This document shows positions 23,955 to 30,458 of a stretch of 37,988 nucleotides of DNA, piece after piece; position 1 is the stretch's first letter, and each line of letters begins with the position of its first letter. The stretch comes from a virus, in the IMG/VR virus record IMGVR_UViG_3300045959_000022, positions 1-37,988 of that record; one strand, written 5' to 3'. Made by a program: the position numbers and the translations under genes. Under the pieces are notes generated by a model that did not search any database, was not told where the DNA came from, and saw nothing but the letters and a program-made list of their open reading frames with translations.

Positions 23955-24266
23955 TTATTTCCCTTTTATGTACTTTTTCATTATATTTACTAGCATTACT
24001 TTTTCGTTTTCGTCCAATGCCCTAAACAGTCTCATGACTTCTATCTCAAGTTCTATCCTTGCTTTTGTGCTTACATAGCCAGTCAATGTCTCTAAATCTA
24101 TATTCAACGATAATGATATTCTATTTATTTTATCAAAGGAGGGGTTTTTTATTTTACCGTTTTCTAGCTCCCAGATATAACTTTTCCCGCACCCCACCCG
24201 TTTTGCTAGTTCTTCTAGCGTTAAATTTGCCTTTTTTCTTTCCTGCCTTATTGCGTTCCCAATCAT
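23955..24266 (-). CDS. XRE-family helix-turn-helix regulator
   Basis: 103-aa DNA-binding protein. Residues 1-60 are a classical HTH_3/XRE domain: IRQERKKANLTLEELAKRVG, then CGKSYIWELENGKIKNPSFD, then INRISLSLNIDLETLTGY. The remaining ~40 residues are helical and probably mediate dimerisation (EVMRLFRALDENEKVMLVNI). It is embedded in the leftward early operon rather than placed at the divergent control region, so it may regulate the operon as a feedback repressor or a timing switch instead of being a classical prophage repressor (inference). Candidate operators are the palindromes at 28315, 30222 and 30524. Confidence 0.88.
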   Translation of the reverse strand: MIGNAIRQERKKANLTLEELAKRVGCGKSYIWELENGKIKNPSFDKINRISLSLNIDLETLTGYVSTKARIELEIEVMRLFRALDENEKVMLVNIMKKYIKGK

Positions 24267-24270
24267 TTTG

Positions 24271-24894
24271 CTATCCTTTTAGTTTATCCCTCAGTTCTTG
24301 TATCTTTGCTTTTGCTATTTCCCTCTGCTCTTCCGTGATCTGGTTTTCTAGTTTTTTTAAATCACCTCCCTTGTGTTCTATTCTGAGTCTATTCTTTTCC
24401 TCGCATGTAATCCAGCCTTTTGACTCTGCTTCCTCAAGGGCGTGATTGTCGTTTGACTCTCTCACAAATGCGTTTTCGTGATTGCTTCGTGAAAGATAAA
24501 ATACTGGCTTATTGTTATTATTGATTAATGTTTTGTAAGTTTCGATGAATGCCATCCTTGCTGCTATAAAGTCACCTCTGTCAAGAGAGTCTTGGCAGGC
24601 TGACATGGCTTGAAGCATTTCTTGAGAAAGGTAGGCAGATTCATCCTCTGATTTTGGGATAGCGTTCCAAGCTGCCTCAGGTGATGGGTGTTCTGATTTA
24701 AAACATGAGAATACTTTATCAGGGGTGAGTCGTCCTGTCGTTGTTTTAATTGCCAGCGTAATGGCCTCGATAATTTCATGACTTGATCTGTCACCAATAA
24801 CGTCAGCCCATATCATTGACTGAATAGAATTGAGCGCTTCTCCGTTTCGCATTTTTAAACATTCTGATAAGTAACCTTTTACGTCAGCTTCCAT
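24271..24894 (-). CDS. Replication-associated conserved phage protein
   Basis: 207-aa protein. A middle segment (EHPSPEAAWNAIPKSEDESA, then LSQEMLQAMSACQDSLDRGD and FIAARMAFIETYKTLI) is recurrent in early proteins of many proteobacterial phages, usually near replication genes. The N-terminal ~60 residues are helical. The C-terminus is strongly charged (QITEEQREIAKAKIQELRDK). The position, in the same operon as the O-like initiator, would suit a helicase-loader-like partner (lambda P analog), but no diagnostic motif such as Walker A is present, so the role is tentative. Confidence 0.65.
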   Translation of the reverse strand: MEADVKGYLSECLKMRNGEALNSIQSMIWADVIGDRSSHEIIEAITLAIKTTTGRLTPDKVFSCFKSEHPSPEAAWNAIPKSEDESAYLSQEMLQAMSACQDSLDRGDFIAARMAFIETYKTLINNNNKPVFYLSRSNHENAFVRESNDNHALEEAESKGWITCEEKNRLRIEHKGGDLKKLENQITEEQREIAKAKIQELRDKLKG

Positions 24895-24905
24895 GCTTTG
24901 ATCTC

Positions 24906-26096
24906 CTATCTGGCCATTGCCGACTTTATATCCTTGAATTTACCGTAAGCCTCAGACTTTGGCTGCGTTTGCCCTAAACCCTTGCACCAATAGTCATTTC
25001 TTAAAATCACCTTGCACAACCTTCTCCATGATGGAGCCCAGCATTTTGCCTCAAGAGAATATGGAGCCTCTTGAGGTATTTTTTCGTAACCCCTGTCGCG
25101 CCAAGTGTTTATGAATTTTTTAAATCTTTTAACATAATGATCCCTTGTCTTTTCTGGCATAGTAGCCAGGAGCAAGTTGCAAAATGACTCCCAGGTGTGT
25201 CCTTCTGGTTTCGTTATCTTATGCTGCCCTGTCATTGAGCCTTTTTCTTTTATGTAAAGAGAACCGCTATTAACTCCATTCACTCTAGCAACCAATTTGT
25301 ACCAAGTGTCAGGCTCAAGTATATGATAAAGCCATAATCCCTGCTTTTGGTCATCCCCGTAGGGTTGGCAAAGTCTTTGCTGGCTGATCTTAACGCCTGC
25401 CATCGTCATTTTATCGTATATTTCATTGTGGCACTTATCTGGAAACTTTGAATGGTACGTCCATATATCCTCTGTTCTCCAATCATAAATAGGGTAAATA
25501 TTGAAAAGCCCTTTTGACACTTTAGTTGTCCATTTCCAGTCATTTTTCATCAATCCTTCTTTTTTTGAAACAATAGCCCTGTACCGATGAAGAGATTCAT
25601 CAGAGCGTATCCCAATGAATGCGCCAGTAGTTTTTCCTTGCGAGTACCACTCGCCAAAAATAACCATAAGCTCTTCAAATTCCATTTTAGGGATATAAAA
25701 ATCATATTGAGATAAATCTGATGCGTATTTTGGTTTTTCCCTGACCCAATCTTGTTTTTTTTCTTCATCCCAGCAAACCCACCTTGGTTCATAGTTGCTT
25801 ACAGCGTTCCTAAGCATTAACTCACCACAAAACCAATGAAGATCAATGTTATCCCTGTATAGATCAACCATTTCCTCCAGGTGCTTAACGGTGTCTTGGT
25901 ACTGTGCCTCAAGATCAATTATTAGCAAGCCAACCTTTCTACCCCTTTTCCTTGCTTCCTCCATCACAAGGTGAGTCATTACAGTGCTGTCCTTTCCTCC
26001 TGAAAATGAAATATAAAGTTTCTCAAACTCGTCAAAAGATTTTTCAATCCTTTTTTTTGCTGCCTGCAAAACGTTTTCATCCTGATAAACTTTCAT
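24906..26096 (-). CDS. ibrA: IbrA-like PAPS-reductase-fold protein (DUF3440 type)
   Basis: 396-aa member of the ATP-pyrophosphatase / PAPS-reductase superfamily. The PP-loop SGGKDS is at residues 32-37, followed by VMTHLVMEEARKRGRKVGLL and DLEAQYQDTVKHLEEMV. Further on, FNIYPIYDWRTEDIWTYH is typical of this subfamily. The C-terminal ~150 residues form the DUF3440-like extension. Its length and pairing with a ParB-like neighbour match E. coli IbrA/IbrB and their phage homologs. The enzymatic reaction is not established for the family; adenylation or sulfur chemistry is predicted from the fold. It lies 14 bp after the ibrB-like gene and shares its AT-rich composition. Family call firm, role in the phage open. 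Confidence 0.9.
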   Translation of the reverse strand: MKVYQDENVLQAAKKRIEKSFDEFEKLYISFSGGKDSTVMTHLVMEEARKRGRKVGLLIIDLEAQYQDTVKHLEEMVDLYRDNIDLHWFCGELMLRNAVSNYEPRWVCWDEEKKQDWVREKPKYASDLSQYDFYIPKMEFEELMVIFGEWYSQGKTTGAFIGIRSDESLHRYRAIVSKKEGLMKNDWKWTTKVSKGLFNIYPIYDWRTEDIWTYHSKFPDKCHNEIYDKMTMAGVKISQQRLCQPYGDDQKQGLWLYHILEPDTWYKLVARVNGVNSGSLYIKEKGSMTGQHKITKPEGHTWESFCNLLLATMPEKTRDHYVKRFKKFINTWRDRGYEKIPQEAPYSLEAKCWAPSWRRLCKVILRNDYWCKGLGQTQPKSEAYGKFKDIKSAMAR

Positions 26097-26110
26097 CCCT
26101 TAAATCTCCC

Positions 26111-27226
26111 TTAGTATATTTCCACTTGCCTTCCGTAAAGGATTGCTTCTTCGTAAGTAACTTTTTCCATTCCGTTACTCTCAAGCCATTTATTCAAATA
26201 CTCCCAAGCTAATAGGTTTGCTTCAATTTGTTCTCTTTCTGTTAAAAGTTGGAATCCAGAACAAAACTTACTTGGTATATTATATTTATAAGCTAAGCAC
26301 GCTTGACCTAACCAGGCAACTCTATTCATTGACTTGTTAGTCAAGTAGTGCTCGCATGAGTGCTTCCATTCTGAAGTAACTTTTTCCAAGCATTCTCTAA
26401 ATAAATCCAGGTCAGCCAATAACTCAGCATACTTCTTTTTGCACTCTTCAGCCTTCATGCCTTCTTTCGTTGACTCATAAAACCCGTAGTCTTTGCATTC
26501 CCATTTGTCAAATGTGTGGAAAATCCTATTCTCGTCGCTAGTGTTTGGGGTTTTATTTTCGTTAACGTAATCATCAAATTCATCTGATATTGGCGTGAAA
26601 TCAGATTGAGAATCTTTTGACACCCAGCTTTTTGAAAAGTCTCTATCTGAAAACAAAGACTCCAAACCAGTTATCTGACACAACCTTAAAACTTCATCCT
26701 CATCCATTCCTAACTCTCGAGCAATGCGTGAGTTTTTCCAATTTCTATTTTTTAGCTCAGTAACAATATCACTCATGGCTGTTACGTTGTGCTTACCCCT
26801 GGCCCTGTTGTGTCGAATTGTTGAGGCCATTCTGTCATTTCTTGACGTGCAAGTGTTATTGGCGGTAACTACAGGTATATAGCCCTTCACCCTGGCTCTC
26901 ACCTGCGCATCTTCCTTGCAAACTCTTGTCCTGTGGAAGCCGTCAATGACCTCTCTTGTTTTTCCTGAGTCCCAAGTGACAACTGGCTGAGTATAACCAT
27001 CATTGTTTATTGAGTGGCTTAACAACTTCATCTCGGGAGGTGCTACGCTGTTAGGGTTGTAATCATTGGCGTTAACGTCATCGCTCTTCACCCATATAAC
27101 GCAATCAACAGGCTCATTTTTAAATGGGCTTACTTCGTGAAGTGTTTTTTTAATTGAGTTTATTTTCTCAATTAGCTCATCTTCGTTCTTAATTGATAGT
27201 AAATAATCCTTGATCTGATTTTCCAT
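26111..27226 (-). CDS. ibrB: IbrB-like ParB/Srx-fold protein
   Basis: 371-aa protein. Residues about 50-140 form a ParB/sulfiredoxin-like domain: DYNPNSVAPPEMKLLSHSIN, then DGYTQPVVTWDSGKTREV, then the IDGFHRTR box that replaces the ParB GERR motif, and STIRHNRARGKH after it. A helix-turn-helix follows (NWKNSRIARELGMDEDEVLR) with ITGLESLFSDRDFSKSW, characteristic of IbrB. The C-terminal ~170 residues are helical (e.g. CKKKYAELLADLDLFRECLE) and look like an added domain. It is encoded just upstream of ibrA, the usual order. In E. coli the pair activates immunoglobulin-binding genes; in phages it may alter host expression or DNA chemistry (inference). Confidence 0.88.
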   Translation of the reverse strand: MENQIKDYLLSIKNEDELIEKINSIKKTLHEVSPFKNEPVDCVIWVKSDDVNANDYNPNSVAPPEMKLLSHSINNDGYTQPVVTWDSGKTREVIDGFHRTRVCKEDAQVRARVKGYIPVVTANNTCTSRNDRMASTIRHNRARGKHNVTAMSDIVTELKNRNWKNSRIARELGMDEDEVLRLCQITGLESLFSDRDFSKSWVSKDSQSDFTPISDEFDDYVNENKTPNTSDENRIFHTFDKWECKDYGFYESTKEGMKAEECKKKYAELLADLDLFRECLEKVTSEWKHSCEHYLTNKSMNRVAWLGQACLAYKYNIPSKFCSGFQLLTEREQIEANLLAWEYLNKWLESNGMEKVTYEEAILYGRQVEIY

Positions 27227-27237
27227 TTTTATCTCTC

Positions 27238-28140
27238 CTAGTGTTGTGATTCCCTGTTATCCTCTTGTGCTGCGTACTTCCTTCTCATTGCCTCGATAGG
27301 GTTTATCCAGTTCGGGTCTTTCATGTCCTCGATTAGTTGCTGCATGTCGTTGTGTTCTTGTTGCTTAAGATCAATCTCATCTAAGTATTTTAAATAATTA
27401 TCTTTTGCAAAAAGTGTTTGGGGCCGTAGAAACTTTTTCATTTTGTCGCTTGTCCACTCGGACACTTTATAGTCAATAACTCTCTTTAGTAAATACTCAT
27501 CTGCTTTATCTTGTTTAATTCGTGCTCTTATCAGTTTGCTATGAGCCTCACCCTGTTTGAATCTCCTCCCTGTTGTTTCGTTTAAATATTCAACAACACG
27601 AAAAGCGACTGCATCGGGTGAATTATCATCAATTGAGTATGATGGTTTATCAAAGTATTCAGGCGTTAAATGTTGATCATTAGAAAGAACATCGTGAGCC
27701 TCTGGCGAACAGAATTCGTTTAGTGTTTCTTTTACTGTTTTACTTACAGTTTTACTTACTGTTTTGAGTAAAGATTTTTTACTACCTGAGTAAAGATTTT
27801 TTACTAGTGGTGGTAAAGATTTTTTACTACCTGAGTAAAGATTTTTTACTAGTAAGAATTCTTTACTAGTAAAGTTACTTAACTGGTTTTCTGTATGTAT
27901 TATGTACGTAGTTGATTGATTAATAGCCTTTGATTTTGTTATTGCGCCAAGCCTTTCTAGCTCTAATAGGGCTGCTGTTATTGATGGCCTGCTGCATAAT
28001 AGACGCTTCTCAAGACGGCTGATAGATGGGTTACATTGCTTAGTGGTTGCGTTTAGGTGGCTGCAAAGCTCAATTAATAAACGGCTATGTAGTGGCTTGA
28101 GGGGCTGATTAAGCGCCCATTGGATGGCTTCAAAACTCAT
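27238..28140 (-). CDS. O-like replication initiation protein
   Basis: 300-aa protein with a winged-helix N-terminus (about 1-80: LSRLEKRLL-like IS segment, SRPSITAALLELERLGAITK) and a C-terminal phage domain of the Phg_2220_C type (VVEYLNETTGRRFKQG, LIRARIKQDKADEYLLKRVI, then FLRPQTLFAKDNYLKYLDE). Phages commonly fuse these two parts in initiator or replisome-loading proteins. Between them, residues about 100-140 are repetitive (LVKNLYSGSKKSL twice, then KTVS repeats), because the underlying DNA holds iteron-like repeats. That mirrors lambda, where the origin lies inside gene O. Its ribosome site AAGGG is directly adjacent to a 14-bp stem of the leader RNA. Confidence 0.85.
   Translation of the reverse strand: MSFEAIQWALNQPLKPLHSRLLIELCSHLNATTKQCNPSISRLEKRLLCSRPSITAALLELERLGAITKSKAINQSTTYIIHTENQLSNFTSKEFLLVKNLYSGSKKSLPPLVKNLYSGSKKSLLKTVSKTVSKTVKETLNEFCSPEAHDVLSNDQHLTPEYFDKPSYSIDDNSPDAVAFRVVEYLNETTGRRFKQGEAHSKLIRARIKQDKADEYLLKRVIDYKVSEWTSDKMKKFLRPQTLFAKDNYLKYLDEIDLKQQEHNDMQQLIEDMKDPNWINPIEAMRRKYAAQEDNRESQH
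27737..27866. repeat. Iteron-like repeat array, candidate replication origin
   Basis: Inside the O-like gene, the 15-bp unit GTAAAGATTTTTTAC occurs four times without change at 27768-27782, 27790-27804, 27813-27827 and 27835-27849, spaced 22, 23 and 22 bp start to start (about two helical turns). A fifth degenerate unit, GTAAGAATTCTTTAC, lies at 27852-27866. On the other flank, a 12-bp unit GTTTTACTTAC(A/T) is tandem at 27737-27760. The flanks are AT-rich. Phased direct repeats inside an initiator gene are the known design of lambdoid origins. The repeats are also translated, so protein-level repetition is an alternative cause, but conservation of unit and spacing at DNA level favours binding sites. 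Confidence 0.75.
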
Positions 28141-28389
28141 ACAAATACCCTTAAGTTAGGCTCTGGTGGAAGTCGCCGAGAACGGAAACGGACACACAGA
28201 GCTGTGCAAGATTGCGGCGAACAGAGCCTAACTTAAAGATACTTGGGATAGGACTCCGTTTCCTTTTCTTTATTTTCCAGCTTCCACACTGGTTGCGGGC
28301 CTTCCACCTGCTTGCTCTAGTCGACTAGAGTTGAGGAATACAGCGCTTCCTCTGTCACGGCTTCGGGTAACTCCCAAAGCTTGACGCGC
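28141..28389 (-). ncRNA. Structured leader RNA of the replication operon
   Basis: The 250 nt between the predicted start of transcription and the O-like ATG hold no gene but are noticeably GC-rich and foldable. A perfect 14-bp inverted repeat (28151-28164 with 28223-28236) encloses a 6-bp stem (28173-28178 with 28215-28220) and a CACA/TGTG hairpin near 28195-28206. Two competing pairings exist: GGTGGAAG 28165-28172 with 28301-28308, and GGAAACGG 28184-28191 with 28256-28263. The outer stem ends against the AAGGG ribosome site of the O-like gene. This suggests a leader that controls translation or transcription of the replication genes, or a small RNA. No known RNA family is recognised. Confidence 0.6.
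28315..28330. promoter_or_regulatory. 16-bp perfect palindrome, candidate operator
   Basis: CTCTAGTCGACTAGAG reads identically on both strands. It lies within the leader region about 65-80 bp downstream of the predicted promoter, inside the otherwise gene-free stretch. Perfect palindromes of this length are typical dimeric repressor sites; as RNA it would form only a tight, unstable loop. Which regulator binds (XRE, mini-TetR or Arc-like) cannot be told. Confidence 0.5.
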
Positions 28390-28395
28390 AGTATT

Positions 28396-28424
28396 ATTAT
28401 AATTTTGGTAGGGTTATAAATCAA
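28396..28424 (-). promoter_or_regulatory. Sigma70-like promoter for the leader and O-like operon
   Basis: On the minus strand: TTGATT (28424-28419), exactly 17 bp spacer, then a perfect TATAAT (28401-28396). Expected start near 28389. It overlaps the end of the small gene at 28414-28617, so it would give the replication genes their own transcript in addition to readthrough from upstream. Confidence 0.65.
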
Positions 28425-28617
28425 TATCCTCATTTTTTACTACTAAATAATCTTTAAGGCATGGCTCAAACTCATCCATTGGAACTCCACCTTCTGGGTT
28501 TAGGCTTTCTCCGTACCATTGCCAGTTATCAACACCTCCACAGTTCAATCTTAAAATTTTCTCTTCACACTTCAATAAATCTTTTAGTCTTTCTTCATCG
28601 ATTATTCTGTTAACCAT
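28414..28617 (-). CDS. Small early protein, 67 aa
   Basis: 67-aa acidic soluble protein, MVNRIIDEERLKDLLKCEEK, with a Trp-containing centre (VDNWQWYGESLNPEGG) and an acidic end (VVKNEDIDL). Its ATG follows directly after the TAA of the small membrane-protein gene. It is the last of the run of tiny genes upstream of the replication operon, and its 3' end overlaps the internal promoter. Function unknown. Confidence 0.6.
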   Translation of the reverse strand: MVNRIIDEERLKDLLKCEEKILRLNCGGVDNWQWYGESLNPEGGVPMDEFEPCLKDYLVVKNEDIDL

Positions 28618-28770
28618 TTAATTAGTCCCCTTGACTTTTTCCGTTTTACATAAATACATATTTCCAACGTAGGTACACCGCTTGCTTATGCTGGCGTCGT
28701 GATACTTCCACTCTTTGTAAACTAACAGAGTGACCAGTATAACTACGAGTATTTGTAAAAGCCTGTCCAT
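28618..28770 (-). CDS. Small single-span membrane protein, 50 aa
   Basis: Short gene read from the minus strand: MDRLLQILVVILVTLLVYKE followed by a soluble part with two cysteines (SKRCTYVGNMYLCKTEKVKG) and TAA. The first 18 residues are a clear transmembrane helix. AAGGAG is present upstream, but about 14 bases away, which is long, so translation may rely on coupling. The stop directly abuts the next ATG (TAAATG). Tiny early membrane proteins of this kind often act in host takeover or superinfection exclusion (general knowledge; not shown here). Confidence 0.6.
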   Translation of the reverse strand: MDRLLQILVVILVTLLVYKEWKYHDASISKRCTYVGNMYLCKTEKVKGTN

Positions 28771-28791
28771 GGCGTTAAATTATTCTCCTTA

Positions 28792-29031
28792 TTAATAGTG
28801 TTGCCTAAAATAGACAGCTTCAGCATAAGTTTTGAAAACTTCCGGTACTTTATCTCTATCAATACCGTTTTCATTAACAGTAGTTAACATGGTAACTGAC
28901 TCAACGGACAAACCTTTTTCCCCCTCCACAATTGCGACAACCACGGTTTCTCCAAATCCTTGATGAAAATATGGTTCGGAAATACACATGACAGGCTTTC
29001 CGTCGTCTCTATAAAACAGCAATCCTTTCAT
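28792..29031 (-). CDS. Small early protein, 79 aa
   Basis: 79-aa protein, MKGLLFYRDDGKPVMCISEP, beta-rich through VVVAIVEGEKGLSVESVTML, ending EAVYFRQHY. The AAGGAG ribosome site is well spaced. The ending YFRQHY and the surrounding DNA match the end of the neighbouring gene (WFREHY at 29048-29227), with an identical 18-bp stretch across the stop codons, so the two genes share a duplicated 3' end. Function unknown. Confidence 0.65.
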   Translation of the reverse strand: MKGLLFYRDDGKPVMCISEPYFHQGFGETVVVAIVEGEKGLSVESVTMLTTVNENGIDRDKVPEVFKTYAEAVYFRQHY

Positions 29032-29047
29032 CTAATTAGTCTCCTTA

Positions 29048-29227
29048 TTAATAGTGTTCCCTAAACCAGACACCCTTACTTGTTTCGCACACGACATCTT
29101 TACTTGTAGTATACGGCTTAACCCAGTATTTAACTGTGATCTTATTTTTATCGAAAACAACCCACAGGTTCTCACCCTCTCTATCTTTAAGATCATAAAT
29201 CTCAATCTGCTTTTTTTTATCTTCCAT
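29048..29227 (-). CDS. Small early protein, 59 aa
   Basis: 59 codons: MEDKKKQIEIYDLKDREGEN, then LWVVFDKNKITVKYWVKPYT and an end GVWFREHY. It is soluble, charged and beta-rich. It is related at its 3' end to the following gene (28792-29031): the sequence around both stops is identical over 18 bp (28785-28802 and 29041-29058), which also supplies the ribosome site of the next gene. Role unknown. Confidence 0.6.
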   Translation of the reverse strand: MEDKKKQIEIYDLKDREGENLWVVFDKNKITVKYWVKPYTTSKDVVCETSKGVWFREHY

Positions 29228-29239
29228 TAATTAGCCCCC

Positions 29240-29554
29240 CTAATCGTTATACCCACCACATGCCGGACAGTTGCAATACTTTTCCAGTTTGTCCCAGCAA
29301 TACCGCGCCCTCTTTATTAGTGTTTCCTCGTCCAACCCTTCCCGCTTGCTCACCTTCTCCTTACCCTCTTTTGAAAGCTCTTTATAGACCTCCGACCACA
29401 TATTCCGCACCGTTTTAAAGTGATAGAGAATTAGCGGTTGTGTAACGTCTGCCGCCTGTGCGATTCGTAACGTTGAAATGTTGTGGCAACTGGTTTTCAC
29501 CAGTAGCTTCCCAGCCTCAATCAGAATCCTTTTTTTTGCGCTTAGCTCGTCCAT
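29240..29554 (-). CDS. Mini TetR-like regulator with CxxC tail
   Basis: 104-aa protein. Residues 5-55 match a TetR N-terminal DNA-binding domain: AKKRILIEAGKLLVKTSCHN, then ISTLRIAQAADVTQPLILYH and FKTVRNMWSEVYKEL. A full TetR protein has about 120 further residues for ligand binding; here only ~45 follow, ending in CNCPACGG, three cysteines that could bind metal. It overlaps the upstream gene by 38 bp and belongs to the earliest leftward genes, so it may be the repressor for a palindrome such as 30222-30235. Compact TetR-like proteins are unusual. DNA binding is well supported, the target is not. Confidence 0.75.
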   Translation of the reverse strand: MDELSAKKRILIEAGKLLVKTSCHNISTLRIAQAADVTQPLILYHFKTVRNMWSEVYKELSKEGKEKVSKREGLDEETLIKRARYCWDKLEKYCNCPACGGYND

Positions 29555-29771
29555 GTTTTCGATCCTTGTTTTGGTATACTATATTTACAAATATCCTGTC
29601 GAAATAGTCTGAAAATATGTCTTGAATCAATTCCTCTAAGCCATCGTCTTTTCTTGATTTATCAAACACAGCGCCTATGTATATTTCATCTTTTGCCACT
29701 GACACAGAGTTACTGATGTGGCCTCGGATTGACTTCAGAGTTCGCTTTGCCGCATAGGCGTCTACCCTCAT
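29517..29771 (-). CDS. Small early protein, 84 aa
   Basis: 84-aa protein: MRVDAYAAKRTLKSIRGHIS, then EIYIGAVFDKSRKDDG, an acidic helix (LEELIQDIFSDYFDRIFVNI) and a basic end (KDRKHGRAKRKKKDSD). There is no membrane segment. It begins on the ATGA overlap with the upstream gene and its basic tail overlaps the mini-TetR start. The basic tail suggests nucleic-acid contact (inference). Function unknown. Confidence 0.6.
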   Translation of the reverse strand: MRVDAYAAKRTLKSIRGHISNSVSVAKDEIYIGAVFDKSRKDDGLEELIQDIFSDYFDRIFVNIVYQNKDRKHGRAKRKKKDSD

Positions 29772-29950
29772 GCTGCCTTACTCTTTGTAACGTGTACCAG
29801 TCTTGCAGACCAAGATTCCTCAGGGTGATCAAACCAGACCTGAACACCCTCTCCTAGTTTCTCGGCCTGCTTTACCGCGCCTGAATCGGTTTTAGCTCTT
29901 AGCATCAAAACCCTTTCTCCGATAACTGCGTAGTAGTATCTTTTGAACAT
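29768..29950 (-). CDS. Small early protein, 60 aa
   Basis: 60-aa protein, MFKRYYYAVIGERVLMLRAK, with GAVKQAEKLGEGVQVWFDHP and ending VHVTKSKAA. It has alternating beta/alpha character and a net basic charge. Its AAGGAG-type ribosome site lies next to the ATG, and it couples to the following gene by ATGA. No known family recognised. Confidence 0.6.
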   Translation of the reverse strand: MFKRYYYAVIGERVLMLRAKTDSGAVKQAEKLGEGVQVWFDHPEESWSARLVHVTKSKAA

Positions 29951-29977
29951 CTTTTGTGCTCCTTGGTTGGTTGTTTT

Positions 29978-29995
29978 GAGCCTCCTAAGAGGCTC
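29978..29995. other. GAGCCTC/GAGGCTC hairpin between small genes
   Basis: A 7-bp perfect stem with a 4-nt loop (GAGCCTC-CTAA-GAGGCTC) sits in the 61-bp gap between two leftward genes. It has a T-run only on its left (plus-strand) side, so it is not a proper terminator for either direction. It may stabilise or process the early transcript. Confidence 0.4.
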
Positions 29996-30011
29996 GTAGC
30001 AATCGTTAAGG

Positions 30012-30176
30012 TTAGTAGTTCCAAACCTGATGGCCTTTATATATTAAAGTCCTTATAAATAATGGGTTGATATTTCCAAACTTTATGACTGTAGCGTCTA
30101 ATGCTGCTGATTTTGACTTTTCCACACACTCCAAAAGAAAATGACTGATAACTTTATTTATCGTTTCTCTGTTCAT
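30012..30176 (-). CDS. Small early protein, 54 aa
   Basis: 54-aa protein MNRETINKVISHFLLECVEK, ending FIRTLIYKGHQVWNY. The ATG at 30176 was preferred to a longer in-frame start because GGGGAG lies just before it and the promoter at 30208-30236 would cut the longer form. It is the first gene after the operator-covered promoter, so probably among the first expressed. Helical; no assigned function. Confidence 0.6.
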   Translation of the reverse strand: MNRETINKVISHFLLECVEKSKSAALDATVIKFGNINPLFIRTLIYKGHQVWNY

Positions 30177-30207
30177 CTTTGTGCTCCCCGTTGTTGTTGA
30201 TGTAATT

Positions 30208-30236
30208 ACTATAGTCTTACCTGATAGGCCTATCAA
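30208..30236 (-). promoter_or_regulatory. Leftward early promoter with overlapping operator
   Basis: Minus strand: TTGATA (30236-30231), 17-bp spacer, TATAGT (30213-30208). A perfect 14-bp palindrome, TGATAGGCCTATCA (30222-30235), covers most of the -35 box and the start of the spacer. A protein bound there would block RNA polymerase, so this is likely a repressible early promoter. Candidates for the binder encoded here are the XRE protein, the mini-TetR and the Arc-like protein. Confidence 0.65.
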
Positions 30237-30260
30237 GCTTTATTTTATATCTTTATTAAA

Positions 30261-30458
30261 TTAGCTTGATTGTGGTTTACGTGTCTTAGCACTATATGAA
30301 CAAAGTTTTTTAAGCTCTAAACTCTTTGTTCTCTGCTTGACGTAAGACCTTACGGCATAGTCAAGAATGTCTATCATAAAGCTATCAGTCTGTGCAGCAT
30401 GCATAGATAGTATCTTGTGTGTGTGCTCGTACAGTTGCGCTTGCTTCTTATCTGACAT
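30261..30458 (-). CDS. Small early protein, 65 aa, at the divergence point
   Basis: 65-aa protein MSDKKQAQLYEHTHKILSMH, then SFMIDILDYAVRSYVKQRTK and a basic end. ATG at 30458 is chosen over a GTG one codon upstream; AAGGGG lies about 10 bases before. It is helical and basic, and could be a small DNA-binding or regulatory protein at the divergent control region, but there is no clear ribbon-helix-helix or HTH signature. Confidence 0.55.
   Translation of the reverse strand: MSDKKQAQLYEHTHKILSMHAAQTDSFMIDILDYAVRSYVKQRTKSLELKKLCSYSAKTRKPQSS

Noticed and set aside
27737-27866. Repeat array as a CRISPR
   Set aside because: Units are 15 bp with 7-8 bp between them, the array lies in a coding frame and no cas gene is near. 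Spacer lengths are far too short for CRISPR.
22306-30458. An integrase or excisionase in the early region
   Set aside because: No tyrosine-recombinase (R-H-R-Y) or serine-recombinase signature was found in any reasonable frame, and no attachment-like duplicated core with a tRNA part was seen.
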